From Rhizobium viscosum (GTDB lineage: Bacteria; Pseudomonadota; Alphaproteobacteria; Rhizobiales; Rhizobiaceae): DNA of 64,000 nt. The notes beneath the pieces were generated by a model. That model had not been told where the DNA came from. It was given only the letters and a program-made list of their open reading frames with translations, and made no database searches. Position numbers and translations under genes: made by a program. The stretch lies in the NCBI RefSeq assembly GCF_014873945.1, contig NZ_JADBEC010000002.1, positions 806,001 to 870,000 on the forward strand. The letters are read 5' to 3'. Positions 41,910-50,467 of the stretch are shown here, piece by piece (the stretch's first letter is position 1; each line of letters opens with the position of its first letter).

Positions 41910-43106
41910 ATGGGAAAGGTTTATGTCGTCGGCACATGCGACACCAAGGAAGCAGAGCTACATTACGCCAGAGAGGTGATAGTTTCCGCTGGAGCAGATG
42001 CGGTGCTCGTCGATGTCGGTACGGTCGGGACCGGTACCGGCGTCGATATCCGGCCGCGCGAAGTCGCGGAATTTCACCTTGACGGGGCTGCGGCCGTGCT
42101 TGGGCAGACCGACCGGGGAACGGCAGTCTCGGCCATGGCCAAGGCGCTGTCGGCATTCCTGAAATCGCGTGATGACATCGGCGCCATTCTTGGCCTCGGC
42201 GGAACCGGAAATACCGCGCTTGTGACGGAGGCGATGCGGGCGCTCCCCATCGGCCTGCCGAAACTGATGGTCTCAACGGTCGCCTCGGGCAATGTGGCGC
42301 CTTACGTCGGACCCAACGACATCACCATGATGTATTCGGTCGTCGACGTCGCCGGCCTGAATGCAATCTCGCGCAAGGTAATCGGCAATGCGGCCAATGC
42401 GGCGGCCGGCATGGCCCGCAACCCCGTTCCCGCTTCCACGGATGATCGGCCGGGGATCGGCATGACCATGTTCGGTGTCACCACGCCTTGCGTGACCCAG
42501 GTCCGCGAAATGCTCGGCAAGACGCATGAAATTTACGTCTTCCACGCGACCGGCGTCGGTGGCCAATCGATGGAGAAACTTGCCGATTCAGGTCTCCTCC
42601 AGGGTGTGATCGATGTGACGACGACGGAGGTTCCTGATCTCCTTGTCGGCGGCGTCTTTCCGGCGACCGAGGATCGCTTCGGCGCCATCATCCGCACCGG
42701 CCTGCCCTATGTCGGTTCGGTCGGCGCCGTCGACATGGTGAATTTCGGCGCGCGGGAAACGGTGCCCGCAGCTTTCCGCGACCGCAGGCTTCACGTCCAC
42801 AATGCGCAGGTGACCCTGATGCGCACCACGCCGGAAGAAAACAGCCGGATCGGCACCTTCATCGTCGACCGGCTCAACCGGATGCAAGGCCCGGTCCGTT
42901 TCCTGCTGCCGCTTCAGGGCGTTTCGGCAATCGACGCCGCCGGGCAGCCGTTCCACGATCCGCAAGCTGACGCGGCGCTGTTTTCCGCCATCCGTACCGG
43001 ATGGCACGATGCGCCGAACAGGCGCCTCATCGAGATAGACGCCCATATCAACAGCCCGGAATTTGCTGGCGCGCTCGTTGCCGGCTTCCACGACATTCAT
43101 GCCTAA
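41910..43106 (+). CDS. Tm-1-like ATP-binding domain protein (UPF0261 family)
   Basis: The ATG at 41910 follows GAGGAGG. This 398-residue protein belongs to the UPF0261/Tm-1-like family, known by its N-terminal VYVVGTCDTKEAEL and the glycine-rich nucleotide-binding loop GLGGTGNT (95-102), with later conserved blocks STVASGNVAPYVG, FHATGVGGQSMEKL and VDMVNFG. The family corresponds to the N-terminal half of the tomato Tm-1 protein, which binds ATP and a viral replication protein. The bacterial role is unknown. The next gene encodes the TIM-barrel half. Divergence from a sugar-importer operon and its GntR regulator suggests a carbon-metabolic role. Confidence 0.9.
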   Translation: MGKVYVVGTCDTKEAELHYAREVIVSAGADAVLVDVGTVGTGTGVDIRPREVAEFHLDGAAAVLGQTDRGTAVSAMAKALSAFLKSRDDIGAILGLGGTGNTALVTEAMRALPIGLPKLMVSTVASGNVAPYVGPNDITMMYSVVDVAGLNAISRKVIGNAANAAAGMARNPVPASTDDRPGIGMTMFGVTTPCVTQVREMLGKTHEIYVFHATGVGGQSMEKLADSGLLQGVIDVTTTEVPDLLVGGVFPATEDRFGAIIRTGLPYVGSVGAVDMVNFGARETVPAAFRDRRLHVHNAQVTLMRTTPEENSRIGTFIVDRLNRMQGPVRFLLPLQGVSAIDAAGQPFHDPQADAALFSAIRTGWHDAPNRRLIEIDAHINSPEFAGALVAGFHDIHA

Positions 43107-43116
43107 GGAGAGAGTT

Positions 43117-43941
43117 TTGACCCGTATCGACAGAAACGACATTCTGAGCAAGCTTCGCCGCAAGATCGCCGAGGGCCGGCCGATCATCGGCGGCGGTGCC
43201 GGCACCGGCCTTTCGGCCAAGAGCGAGGAAGCCGGCGGCATCGACCTGATCGTGATCTATAATTCCGGCCGCTACCGCATGGCCGGGCGCGGTTCGCTTG
43301 CCGGTCTGCTCGCCTATGGCAATGCCAACGAGATCGTCAAGGAAATGGGCCGCGAGGTCCTGCCGGTGGTACGCCATACGCCAGTGCTTGCCGGCGTCAA
43401 CGGCACCGATCCCTTCATGCTGCCCGATCACTTCCTCGACGAGTTGAAGGCAATGGGCTTTGCCGGCATCCAGAACTTTCCGACCGTCGGGCTGATCGAC
43501 GGCACCTTCCGTGCCAATCTCGAAGAAACCGGCATGGGCTTCGATCTGGAAATCGACATCATCGCCCGTGCCAACGCCAAGGACATGCTGACAACCCCTT
43601 ACGTCTTCAGCAACCAAGACGCGGTCGCCATGACCAAGGCAGGTGCCGATATCGTCGTCTGCCATCTCGGCCTGACCACCGGGGGCGCGATCGGCGCCGA
43701 AACGGCGCTGACGCTCGATGGATGCGTGGAGAAGATCAACGAATGGTCGGATGCAGCAAGATCCGTGCGCGACGATGTTATCGTGCTTTGCCATGGTGGC
43801 CCGATCTCCATGCCCGCGGACGCCGCCTATGTGCTTGCCCGCTGCAAGGGTTGCAACGGCTTCTACGGCGCGAGTTCGATGGAACGTCTGCCGACCGAGG
43901 TCGCGATCAGGGCGCAGGTCGAGGACTTCGCTCAAATATAG
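43117..43941 (+). CDS. Phosphoenolpyruvate hydrolase-like TIM-barrel protein
   Basis: A TTG at 43117 is chosen as start because AAGGAGAG lies 5 bp upstream; in-frame ATGs upstream are inside the preceding gene. The 274-residue protein is of the PEP-hydrolase/isocitrate-lyase-like TIM-barrel family (IIGGGAGTGLSAKSEEAGG, DLIVIYNSGRYRMAGRGS, LPVVRHTPVLAGVNGTDPF, LCHGGPI). It matches the C-terminal domain of plant Tm-1-type proteins. Lying 10 bp after the UPF0261 gene, it almost surely works with it, perhaps in one complex. The reaction is not established. Confidence 0.88.
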   Translation: MTRIDRNDILSKLRRKIAEGRPIIGGGAGTGLSAKSEEAGGIDLIVIYNSGRYRMAGRGSLAGLLAYGNANEIVKEMGREVLPVVRHTPVLAGVNGTDPFMLPDHFLDELKAMGFAGIQNFPTVGLIDGTFRANLEETGMGFDLEIDIIARANAKDMLTTPYVFSNQDAVAMTKAGADIVVCHLGLTTGGAIGAETALTLDGCVEKINEWSDAARSVRDDVIVLCHGGPISMPADAAYVLARCKGCNGFYGASSMERLPTEVAIRAQVEDFAQI

Positions 43942-43970
43942 GTGCGGCTTGGTCCGGCCAGACAATAACC

Positions 43971-43997
43971 GCCGGCACTCCCAATCTGGGCGCCGGC
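43971..43997 (+). terminator. Hairpin between convergent Tm-1-like and amino-acid importer units
   Basis: GCCGGC at both ends and CCC/GGG inside form a stem around AATCT, 30 bp after the stop of the TIM-barrel gene. No T-run follows; a bidirectional, Rho-assisted end is possible. The rest of the gap 43942-44077 shows nothing else. Confidence 0.4.
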
Positions 43998-44077
43998 AGA
44001 ATGTGAAAGCAGATCAGGTTGGGGGAGATTCTAGGTGCTCGACTCAGTTTGCCTCACGATCTGGAAAGACATTGATA

Positions 44078-44869
44078 TTACAGCAACATCGAGGCACCAC
44101 GGTCGAGATAGGTATCGAGGAATTGTTCAAGACGGAGATTTCTCGGTTTCTTAAATACCTCCTGGGGCGATCCGCTGAAGAGCACCTTACCGTGGTCGAG
44201 GAAGATGATCTGCTGGCCGACGGTCGCGGCAAAACCTATCTCGTGCGAGACGACAACCATGGTCATGCCCTCGGCGGCGAGATCACGCATGACGTTCAAG
44301 ACTTCGCCAGTCAACTCCGGGTCAAGCGACGAGGTCGGCTCGTCAAACAGCATGATCTTGGGCTTCAGCGCTAGGGCACGGGCGATCGCCACGCGCTGCT
44401 GTTGCCCGCCTGATAGCTGCGAGGGATAGTGCCCGGCCCGGCCCTCGAGGCCAACCTTGACAAGCTGGGCCATTGCCCGCTCCTCTGCATCCTTGCGGCT
44501 CATCTTGTGAACCGCCTTCAATGCTTCGCTGACATTGCCGAGGGCCGTCATATGCGGCCAGAGATTGAACTGCTGGAACACCATGCCGATTTGGGCGCGG
44601 ATCGCACGGTTGGCGGCAGCCGAAATGCGCTCGCGCCGCCCTTGAGAATCCTCGGTAAAGCCAAGCACCTCGCCGTTGATGGAGATCGTCCCGCGTGTCG
44701 CCTCTTCAAGAAAAGCCATGCAGCGTAAAAGCGTGCTCTTGCCGGAGCCGGATGGGCCGATGAGGCAGGAAACCTGCCCGGGCTCGATGGCGAGATCGAC
44801 ATTATGAAGGACCGTGGTCTCTCCAAAAGTCTTAACGAGATTCCTGACTGCTATTGCGGGGACGCTCAT
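44078..44869 (-). CDS. Polar amino acid-type ABC transporter ATP-binding protein
   Basis: This 263-residue ATPase of the PAAT (GlnQ/HisP) class has Walker A GPSGSGKS, the FQQFNLWPHMTALGN Q-loop typical of amino-acid importers, signature QLSGGQQQR, Walker B IMLFDEPTSSLDPEL and switch VVSHE. It is the last gene of a minus-strand importer operon and overlaps the upstream permease gene by 4 bp. The cargo is likely an amino acid or a cationic derivative. Confidence 0.93.
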   Translation of the reverse strand: MSVPAIAVRNLVKTFGETTVLHNVDLAIEPGQVSCLIGPSGSGKSTLLRCMAFLEEATRGTISINGEVLGFTEDSQGRRERISAAANRAIRAQIGMVFQQFNLWPHMTALGNVSEALKAVHKMSRKDAEERAMAQLVKVGLEGRAGHYPSQLSGGQQQRVAIARALALKPKIMLFDEPTSSLDPELTGEVLNVMRDLAAEGMTMVVVSHEIGFAATVGQQIIFLDHGKVLFSGSPQEVFKKPRNLRLEQFLDTYLDRGASMLL

Positions 44870-45534
44870 GCGTTGAAAAACCTGAATCTGGATAGTTTCG
44901 TTTCAGCAAGGTTGCCGAGCCAGCCAGTGACTTCGACGAGCACCCAATAGAAAAGCGCCAATGCGGAGAGTGCTTCGACGAATGCATATTGCTGCGACCC
45001 GATTGCGCTCAGCGTCGCCGTCAGCTCCGGCACGGTGATAATGGACAAGACCGCCGTCTCTTTCATCAGGATGACCACCATATTCACGGATGGCGGCAGC
45101 ACCAGCATCGTCATTTCCGGCAATAGAATGCGCCTGACGATCTGCCCCTGAGTCAGGCCGACACATTCGCCGGCCTCGATATGTCCCCTCGGCACAGCCA
45201 GGAAGCCGGAGCGGAAGATCTCGCTGAAATAGGCCGCCCCATAGATCGAAATGCCGATCAGTCCGGCGGGCAAGGGATCGAGATCGAGGCCGACAAAGGG
45301 GCCGCCGTAATAGACCAGAAATATCTGGATGAGAAACGGCGTGCCGCGCAGTACGGCTACGACGGCGCCCAGCACCTTGTCGATCAGCATGCCGCCATAT
45401 TGCCTGGCGACTGCCATCAGGAAGCCGATGACGGCCGCAGCGATGGTACCGAGGATCCAGATCATGATCGTCACGCCGGCACCGCTGACGATGGCGGGCC
45501 ACTGCCCGATGAGGACATTGATGTCGAAGGTCAC
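44866..45534 (-). CDS. Polar amino acid-type ABC transporter permease (second)
   Basis: The 222-residue permease of the HisM/GlnP type has the family motif IFLVYYGGPFVGL and the EAA loop HIEAGECVGLTQGQIVRRILLPE. Four to five membrane segments are visible. It overlaps both neighbours by 4 bp (ATGA). It pairs with the permease at 45531 to form a heterodimeric channel. Confidence 0.92.
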   Translation of the reverse strand: MTFDINVLIGQWPAIVSGAGVTIMIWILGTIAAAVIGFLMAVARQYGGMLIDKVLGAVVAVLRGTPFLIQIFLVYYGGPFVGLDLDPLPAGLIGISIYGAAYFSEIFRSGFLAVPRGHIEAGECVGLTQGQIVRRILLPEMTMLVLPPSVNMVVILMKETAVLSIITVPELTATLSAIGSQQYAFVEALSALALFYWVLVEVTGWLGNLAETKLSRFRFFNA

Positions 45535-46172
45535 CGCGGCGCCCCCGGGAGTCTATTTTCGATCAGGCCGCCGGCAAGGGCCACCAACCAGTTGATCACC
45601 AGATAGATGAGACCGGCGGATGCGAAAAGCTGCAGCGGCAGGAAGGTGCTGCCGGCAAGATCCTGGGCCATGCGCGTCAGTTCGACGATGCCAACGACTG
45701 AGACCAACGACGACGCCTTGAGAATGAGGATCGCCTCGTTGACGAGAGCTGGAAACGTGAGGCGCAGGGCGATCGGAACCTTGACGCGGCGGAAGATCTG
45801 GCGCGGCGTCAGACCAACCATTTCCGCCGACTCCACCAGGCCTCTAGGCACGCTGGCAAAGCCGCCGCGCAGGTTCTCTGCCTGGTAGGCTGCCGTACAG
45901 AGCGACAGGCCGATGATCGCGGCCACGATACTCGGCACATTGATGCCGATGACCGGAAGCAGATTGTAGATCAGCAACAGTTGCACCAGCAGCGGCACGC
46001 CGCGGAAGAAGCTGATGAAAATCTGGGCAGGTCGCACGAAAAGCCCTCGCCCCGACAGCAGCATTCCCGAAAGAAGGATCGCAATCGCAAAGCCGATGAG
46101 GATCGACACAATACTGATGGTCACCGTGTAGATCGATGCCTGCAAAAGCAACTCGAAGAGTTTAACGGACAT
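45531..46172 (-). CDS. Polar amino acid-type ABC transporter permease (first)
   Basis: This 213-residue HisQ-type permease shows FRGVPLLVQLLLIYNLLP and the EAA loop LVESAEMVGLTPRQIFRRVKVP. The Shine-Dalgarno is poor. It starts 98 bp after the binding-protein gene, and that gap contains a strong 11 bp hairpin, so the permeases are probably made at lower level than the binding protein. Confidence 0.92.
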   Translation of the reverse strand: MSVKLFELLLQASIYTVTISIVSILIGFAIAILLSGMLLSGRGLFVRPAQIFISFFRGVPLLVQLLLIYNLLPVIGINVPSIVAAIIGLSLCTAAYQAENLRGGFASVPRGLVESAEMVGLTPRQIFRRVKVPIALRLTFPALVNEAILILKASSLVSVVGIVELTRMAQDLAGSTFLPLQLFASAGLIYLVINWLVALAGGLIENRLPGAPR

Positions 46173-46220
46173 TGTTCAGATTTCGCTCGCTTGGCGGTGA
46201 GGAAGATCCGGTCGCTTTCC

Positions 46221-46256
46221 TCGGCCATGCCCCGGCATCCCCGCAGGCATGGCCGA
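46221..46256 (-). other. Post-SBP intercistronic hairpin
   Basis: Perfect 11 bp inverted repeat, TCGGCCATGCC and GGCATGGCCGA, with a 14-nt loop, 15 bp after the binding-protein stop and before the first permease gene. On the minus strand GGAAAGC follows, not a T-run. It may stabilise the binding-protein mRNA or reduce readthrough. Confidence 0.7.
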
Positions 46257-46270
46257 TTTCCGATGGCTGA

Positions 46271-47098
46271 TCAGAATGCAGGGTCCTTAACGGAATCCGG
46301 TGTGTCGAAGCTCGCGCCGAACCACTTCTTCTGCAGCGTCGCCATCCGGCCGTCAGCTTTGATCTTCAGCATGGCAGCGTCGATTGCGTCCATCAGTGGC
46401 GCATGGTCTGCATCTTTCAGGCCGATGAAGCCGAAATAGGATTTCTTGCCAAAGGGCGGCAGCACGACTTCGAACGTGCCTTCGCGCTGCTTCGCGACGA
46501 AAGCAATGTTCGGCAGTGAGTTGGCAACACCGGCGATGCGGCCGGCCGCGAGATCCGCATAGGATTCAGTGAAGGCCGGATATTCGCGGATATCAACCTT
46601 TGTCGGCAGGGCTTCGGAAAACTCCTTGAGCTGATCCAGCTGGGCGGTTGCCTTGCCGACGCCAATCTTCTTGCCAGCGATATCCTCCGGCTTGCTGATC
46701 GTCTGGTCGCCCGCCTTTTTCAGGATCGCGATGGTCGCCTCAGCAAGCGGCGGTGTGAAACGATAGCGCTCCATGCGCTTCTTGGTGATCGTCGCTGGGC
46801 CTGCGACAACGTCGAACTTGCCGGCCTCGAGCGCCGGAAAAACGCCATCCCAGGGGAGCGTGACCCATTCGATTTTCACCCCGAGTTCCTTGCCGATCTC
46901 GTTAAAAAGATCGACGTTCAAGCCGACATGTTCGCCAGCGTCGATAAAATCGAACGGTGCGAAGGCCGTCTCGGTACCGACCTTCATGGTGCCAGCGGCC
47001 TTCACGGCGGCAAGCGTGTCAGCCGCATGGGCGGAAATCGTCGCGCCGAACAGAAACACAGCGCCGACCAGCCCCTTCAGAAGCGAATTCTTCCTCAT
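46271..47098 (-). CDS. Polar amino acid-type ABC transporter substrate-binding protein
   Basis: The ATG at 47098 has GGAGAG upstream. A Sec signal peptide (MRKNSLLKGLVGAVFLFG, ending ISAHA) precedes a family 3 solute-binding protein: TMKVGTETAFAPFDFID, GLNVDLFNEIGKELGVKIEWV, DVVAGPATITKKRMERYRF, then GKKIGVGKATAQL. The usual basic/acidic ligand-contact Arg is changed around the TKKRMERY motif, as in binding proteins for cationic or aromatic amino acids. It is the first gene of the importer and is divergent from the HutC-type regulator, with a matching operator between them. Confidence 0.92.
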   Translation of the reverse strand: MRKNSLLKGLVGAVFLFGATISAHAADTLAAVKAAGTMKVGTETAFAPFDFIDAGEHVGLNVDLFNEIGKELGVKIEWVTLPWDGVFPALEAGKFDVVAGPATITKKRMERYRFTPPLAEATIAILKKAGDQTISKPEDIAGKKIGVGKATAQLDQLKEFSEALPTKVDIREYPAFTESYADLAAGRIAGVANSLPNIAFVAKQREGTFEVVLPPFGKKSYFGFIGLKDADHAPLMDAIDAAMLKIKADGRMATLQKKWFGASFDTPDSVKDPAF

Positions 47099-47183
47099 GT
47101 TTTTCTCTCCAGTTTTTACCCTTCCGGTGGAAGGTCCAAGTTCCCCAATCGTTGTCCCGCCGAGCGGATTTCTCTGATCCGCT

Positions 47184-47197
47184 TTTGTCTATACAAA
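47184..47197. promoter_or_regulatory. HutC-type GntR operator
   Basis: TTTGT-CTAT-ACAAA is a perfect dyad in the 221 bp gap between the importer operon and the HutC-type regulator gene. Its core TTGTCTATACAA differs at one base from the TTGTATATACAA sequence commonly bound by HutC regulators, as I recall it. It lies 86 bp from the binding-protein start, a position fit for promoter occlusion. Confidence 0.6.
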
Positions 47198-47319
47198 TAG
47201 ATACAGGCCGGCCTACACTGTCAAACGCTAAACTCGACGCAGGCAAGATTTGTGCCGCATAGACCCGGTAACGGCGGCTTTGGTGGAAATTGAATGTCAT
47301 CGCTGAATCGAGGTGAGTT

Positions 47320-48063
47320 TTGGTCTCAATTCATCAGAGAATTTTCGAAGACATCGAAGCCAGAATCATGGGCGGCGTCTGGCAACCTGGTCACCGCATC
47401 CCCTTCGAGCACGAGCTGGTACAAGAGTATCAATGTTCCCGAATGACCGTGAACAAGGCCCTTTCGGCCCTGGCGCAACGCGGCATGATCACACGCCGCC
47501 GCAAGGTTGGCTCCTTCGTCGCCTCCCGGCAGATCGACCGCACCGTGATGGATATCCAGGACATTTCCACGGAAGCCGAATTGGCGGGGCATGACCACAG
47601 CTACAGGATCCTGCGGCGAAAGATCGAGACACTGGATGCTGTCACCGCCGCACAGCTCGGCGAGACAACAGGAGCGGACATCCTGCGGCTTCAATGCCTG
47701 CACACGGTGGACGGCAAGCCGAATGCGCTGGAGCGGCGCATCATCATGCTCGCCATGGTACCATCTGCCAGAACCGAAAGCTTTGCTTCGGTTCCGCCCG
47801 GCAAATGGTTGCTGGACATGGTGCCTTGGTCGAAGGCAAGGCATGTCATTCGCGCCGTTTCGGCCGATGCCGCCACGGCACGACTGCTTGAGACCGAGCG
47901 TGGCAAGGCCTGCCTGACCTTGATCCGCCAGACATGGCAGAGCAGCCGCACGGTCACTCACGTCGAAATCATCCATCCCGGCGACCGTTTCCAATTTGCC
48001 GGCGATTTTCATCCAACGGAGAGAGGCATCCCAGATCAACCGCCGCAGAGAGGCTCCTTTTGA
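47320..48063 (+). CDS. GntR-family transcriptional regulator, HutC subfamily (UTRA domain)
   Basis: The start is likely the TTG at 47320 after GAGGTGAG; no ATG stands in the right place. The 247-residue protein has the winged helix (IHQRIFEDIEARIMGGVWQPGHRIPFEHELVQEYQCSRMTVNKALSALAQRGMI) and a UTRA effector domain ending with the family's conserved FQFAGDFHP. HutC relatives respond to urocanate or other small acids. The operator-like dyad 123 bp upstream and the divergent amino-acid importer suggest it represses that importer, itself and perhaps the following genes. Confidence 0.9.
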   Translation: MVSIHQRIFEDIEARIMGGVWQPGHRIPFEHELVQEYQCSRMTVNKALSALAQRGMITRRRKVGSFVASRQIDRTVMDIQDISTEAELAGHDHSYRILRRKIETLDAVTAAQLGETTGADILRLQCLHTVDGKPNALERRIIMLAMVPSARTESFASVPPGKWLLDMVPWSKARHVIRAVSADAATARLLETERGKACLTLIRQTWQSSRTVTHVEIIHPGDRFQFAGDFHPTERGIPDQPPQRGSF

Positions 48064-49001
48064 CGGAAAAACAGGTTATCCGGACAGTGCCGCTCAAGGG
48101 CCTGCAGGCATTCGAAGCTGTCGGCCGCTGTGGCGGCGTAAGTGCTGCGGCCCTCGAGCTGAAGGTTTCCCCCGGCGCGATAAGTCAGCAGATCCGCAAG
48201 ATCGAGAGCTTTCTCGGCGTCACCTTGCTGGAGCGCAACGGACGCACTGTCGAGCTCACCCAATGGGGGCGGCTCTATCACCAGGAAATATCGAAGGGTT
48301 TCGAGCAATTCGCGCTCGCGGAACACGTTTTGGAACGGGCGCGCAATGAGAATGCTCTGGTTCTCAGCGCCCTGTCGTCCGTCGTCAACAAATGGATAGG
48401 GCGCCGGATCTTCGACTGGCAGGCCCTTCATCCGAACGCCCATGTCAGGATTGTCGGCCGCGACAAGGAACCGCGCATGGGCTTCGACGACGTCGATTTC
48501 CGTATCAGCTATGGATCGGATGTGCTGCAGCATGAACACTATACCGAACTGTTCCGCGATTGGGTCGTGCCAGCCTGCTCGCCGGCGCTGATCAAGGGCA
48601 AGGCGTCCTCCGTCGCGCGGCTTCTCGAATATCCACTCCTGCATGTCGAATGGGAGCGGCATTTCACACCTTATCCAAGCTGGCGCGAATTTGCTGCTAA
48701 GACGGGCACCACGTTTGAGGAGAGCACAGCCGGTCTTTCCTTCACTCTGTCGAGCAGTGCGATTGATGCGGCCGTCAACAAGCGCGGCGTGGTCCTCGCC
48801 CAGATGTCTATGATTGCCGATGAGCTTGAGGCACAGACGCTCGTCATTCCCGTCGACACGCGCATAGCACTGCGCGAAAGCTATTATCTCGCCTGGGATC
48901 GCGCGGCGTTGCAGAAGCCCCACGGGCGCGAATTCCGCGATTGGCTCGTGGGTGTTTCCCGTCAGCAGGCGCTGGCGTCCGCGCCGAGGCCAACACTTTA
49001 G
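48060..49001 (+). CDS. LysR-family transcriptional regulator (GcvA-like)
   Basis: The start is a TTG at 48060 that overlaps the preceding stop as TTGA and follows GAGAGG; the ATGs upstream in this frame lie inside the GntR gene. The 313-residue protein has the GcvA-type opening VPLKGLQAFEAVGRCGGVSAAALELKVSPGAISQQIRKIE and a LysR effector domain. Two regulators of different families translated in tandem imply dual control, probably of the divergent importer and of the downstream monooxygenase genes. Confidence 0.88.
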   Translation: MTEKQVIRTVPLKGLQAFEAVGRCGGVSAAALELKVSPGAISQQIRKIESFLGVTLLERNGRTVELTQWGRLYHQEISKGFEQFALAEHVLERARNENALVLSALSSVVNKWIGRRIFDWQALHPNAHVRIVGRDKEPRMGFDDVDFRISYGSDVLQHEHYTELFRDWVVPACSPALIKGKASSVARLLEYPLLHVEWERHFTPYPSWREFAAKTGTTFEESTAGLSFTLSSSAIDAAVNKRGVVLAQMSMIADELEAQTLVIPVDTRIALRESYYLAWDRAALQKPHGREFRDWLVGVSRQQALASAPRPTL

Positions 49002-49111
49002 AAAAACTAAAACAGAACTCAGCTCCGCAATATTGATGAAAATTTGTGCCTGACGATAATTTGCGCAGACGGTTCCCCGCGGTGGCGTGACCGATATGGC
49101 AGGAGGGTTCG

Positions 49112-50467
49112 ATGACGCGAACCGACAAGATGAAACTCGGAACTTTCGTCTATACGTTCGGCTTTCATCCCGCCTCCTGGCTGCATCCGGCAAGCGACGT
49201 CAATGGCGCCAACGACTTCGCTCATCTGCTCGATGTCGCCAAACGATCCGAGGCCGCCAAATTCGATTTCATGTTCATGGCGGATTCTCCCGCCGCCGCC
49301 GTCGGTGATGCGAATGCGCTTGCCCGCATTCCGACCAAGATGAACCGTTTCGAACCCCTCTCACTGCTTTCGGCTCTAGCGGTCACCACCGATAATCTCG
49401 GCCTGGTGGCGACGGTCTCAACGAGTTATTATGAGCCGTACAATGTCGCGCGTCTGTTCTCCTCAATCGACCATCTGAGCAGGGGACGCGCCTGCTGGAA
49501 CGTCGTCACTTCCGATCACGACGAAACCGGCTACAACTTCAACCGCGAGGGGCTCGACCCGCATGCGTTGCGCTATGAGCGCGGCAACGAATTCGTCGAC
49601 GTCGTGTTCGGTCTTTGGGACAGCTTCGAAGAAGGCGCGTTGCTTCTCGACCGTGAAACCGGTGTCTACTATGACAAGAGCAAACACCATACGCTCAATC
49701 ACAAAGGCAAGCACTTCCAGGTCCGCGGCCCCCTCAACATCGCGCGAACGCCTCAGGGCCGCCCCGTCATCGCCCAGGCGGGCGGTTCGGAACCCGGAAT
49801 GGACATGGCGGCACGCACTGCCGAGATCGTCTTCAGCCTCGCGTCGAATATCGAGCGCAACCGGGCCTTCTACGAAAACGTCAAGCGCCGGATGCCGGCC
49901 TATGGCCGCGATGCGGACGACCTGAAGATCATGCCGGGCATCGTTATCAACGTCGGTGAGACCGAAGCCGAGGCAAGGGCGAAGGTGGATTATCTGATCG
50001 ATAAGATGCATCCGGATGTTGGCCGGCTGATGCTCTCTGAATTCCTCGAAGCTGATCTGCATGACGTGGCCCTCGACCAGCCTTTCCCCATGGAGCGGCT
50101 GCCGGCAGCGCCAAAGGGGTCACGCGCTCTGTTTGACGAACTGGTCGACTTCGTAACAAGTGGCCACACCGTCGGCGAACTCATCCGACACTATGCCGAG
50201 AAGCATACCGGAAATGGCATGACAGGCACGCCATCCCAAATTGCCGACTTCATGGAGGAATGGTTCGAGACGCGCGCCGCCGACGGCTTCATCCTGATGT
50301 TTCCGACCTTGCCGTCCAGTCTCGACGACTTCGTGCGGCTCGTCCTGCCCGAGCTTCGACGCCGCGGACTGTTTCGCGAGGAATACGAGGGCAGAACCCT
50401 GCGCGAGAACCTCGGCCTTTCAATGCCGGCGAACCGCTTTGCCAAAACACAAGCAGCAGGCCGATGA
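49112..50467 (+). CDS. LLM-class flavin-dependent monooxygenase (NtaA/SnaA/DszA family)
   Basis: The ATG at 49112 has AGGAGGG 5 bp upstream. The 451-residue protein is a bacterial luciferase-like TIM barrel of the NtaA/SnaA/DszA branch: KLGTFVYTFGFHPASWLHP, SLLSALAVTTDNLGLVATVSTSYYEPYNVAR, SRGRACWNVVTS, RPVIAQAGGSEPGMDMAARTAEIVF. It uses reduced FMN delivered by a separate reductase, and that reductase gene overlaps its end by 4 bp. Members oxidise nitrilotriacetate, EDTA, sulfones or similar compounds, cleaving C-N or C-S bonds. The substrate here is unknown; an N-containing compound is favoured by the importer and the ureohydrolase nearby. Confidence 0.92.
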   Translation: MTRTDKMKLGTFVYTFGFHPASWLHPASDVNGANDFAHLLDVAKRSEAAKFDFMFMADSPAAAVGDANALARIPTKMNRFEPLSLLSALAVTTDNLGLVATVSTSYYEPYNVARLFSSIDHLSRGRACWNVVTSDHDETGYNFNREGLDPHALRYERGNEFVDVVFGLWDSFEEGALLLDRETGVYYDKSKHHTLNHKGKHFQVRGPLNIARTPQGRPVIAQAGGSEPGMDMAARTAEIVFSLASNIERNRAFYENVKRRMPAYGRDADDLKIMPGIVINVGETEAEARAKVDYLIDKMHPDVGRLMLSEFLEADLHDVALDQPFPMERLPAAPKGSRALFDELVDFVTSGHTVGELIRHYAEKHTGNGMTGTPSQIADFMEEWFETRAADGFILMFPTLPSSLDDFVRLVLPELRRRGLFREEYEGRTLRENLGLSMPANRFAKTQAAGR

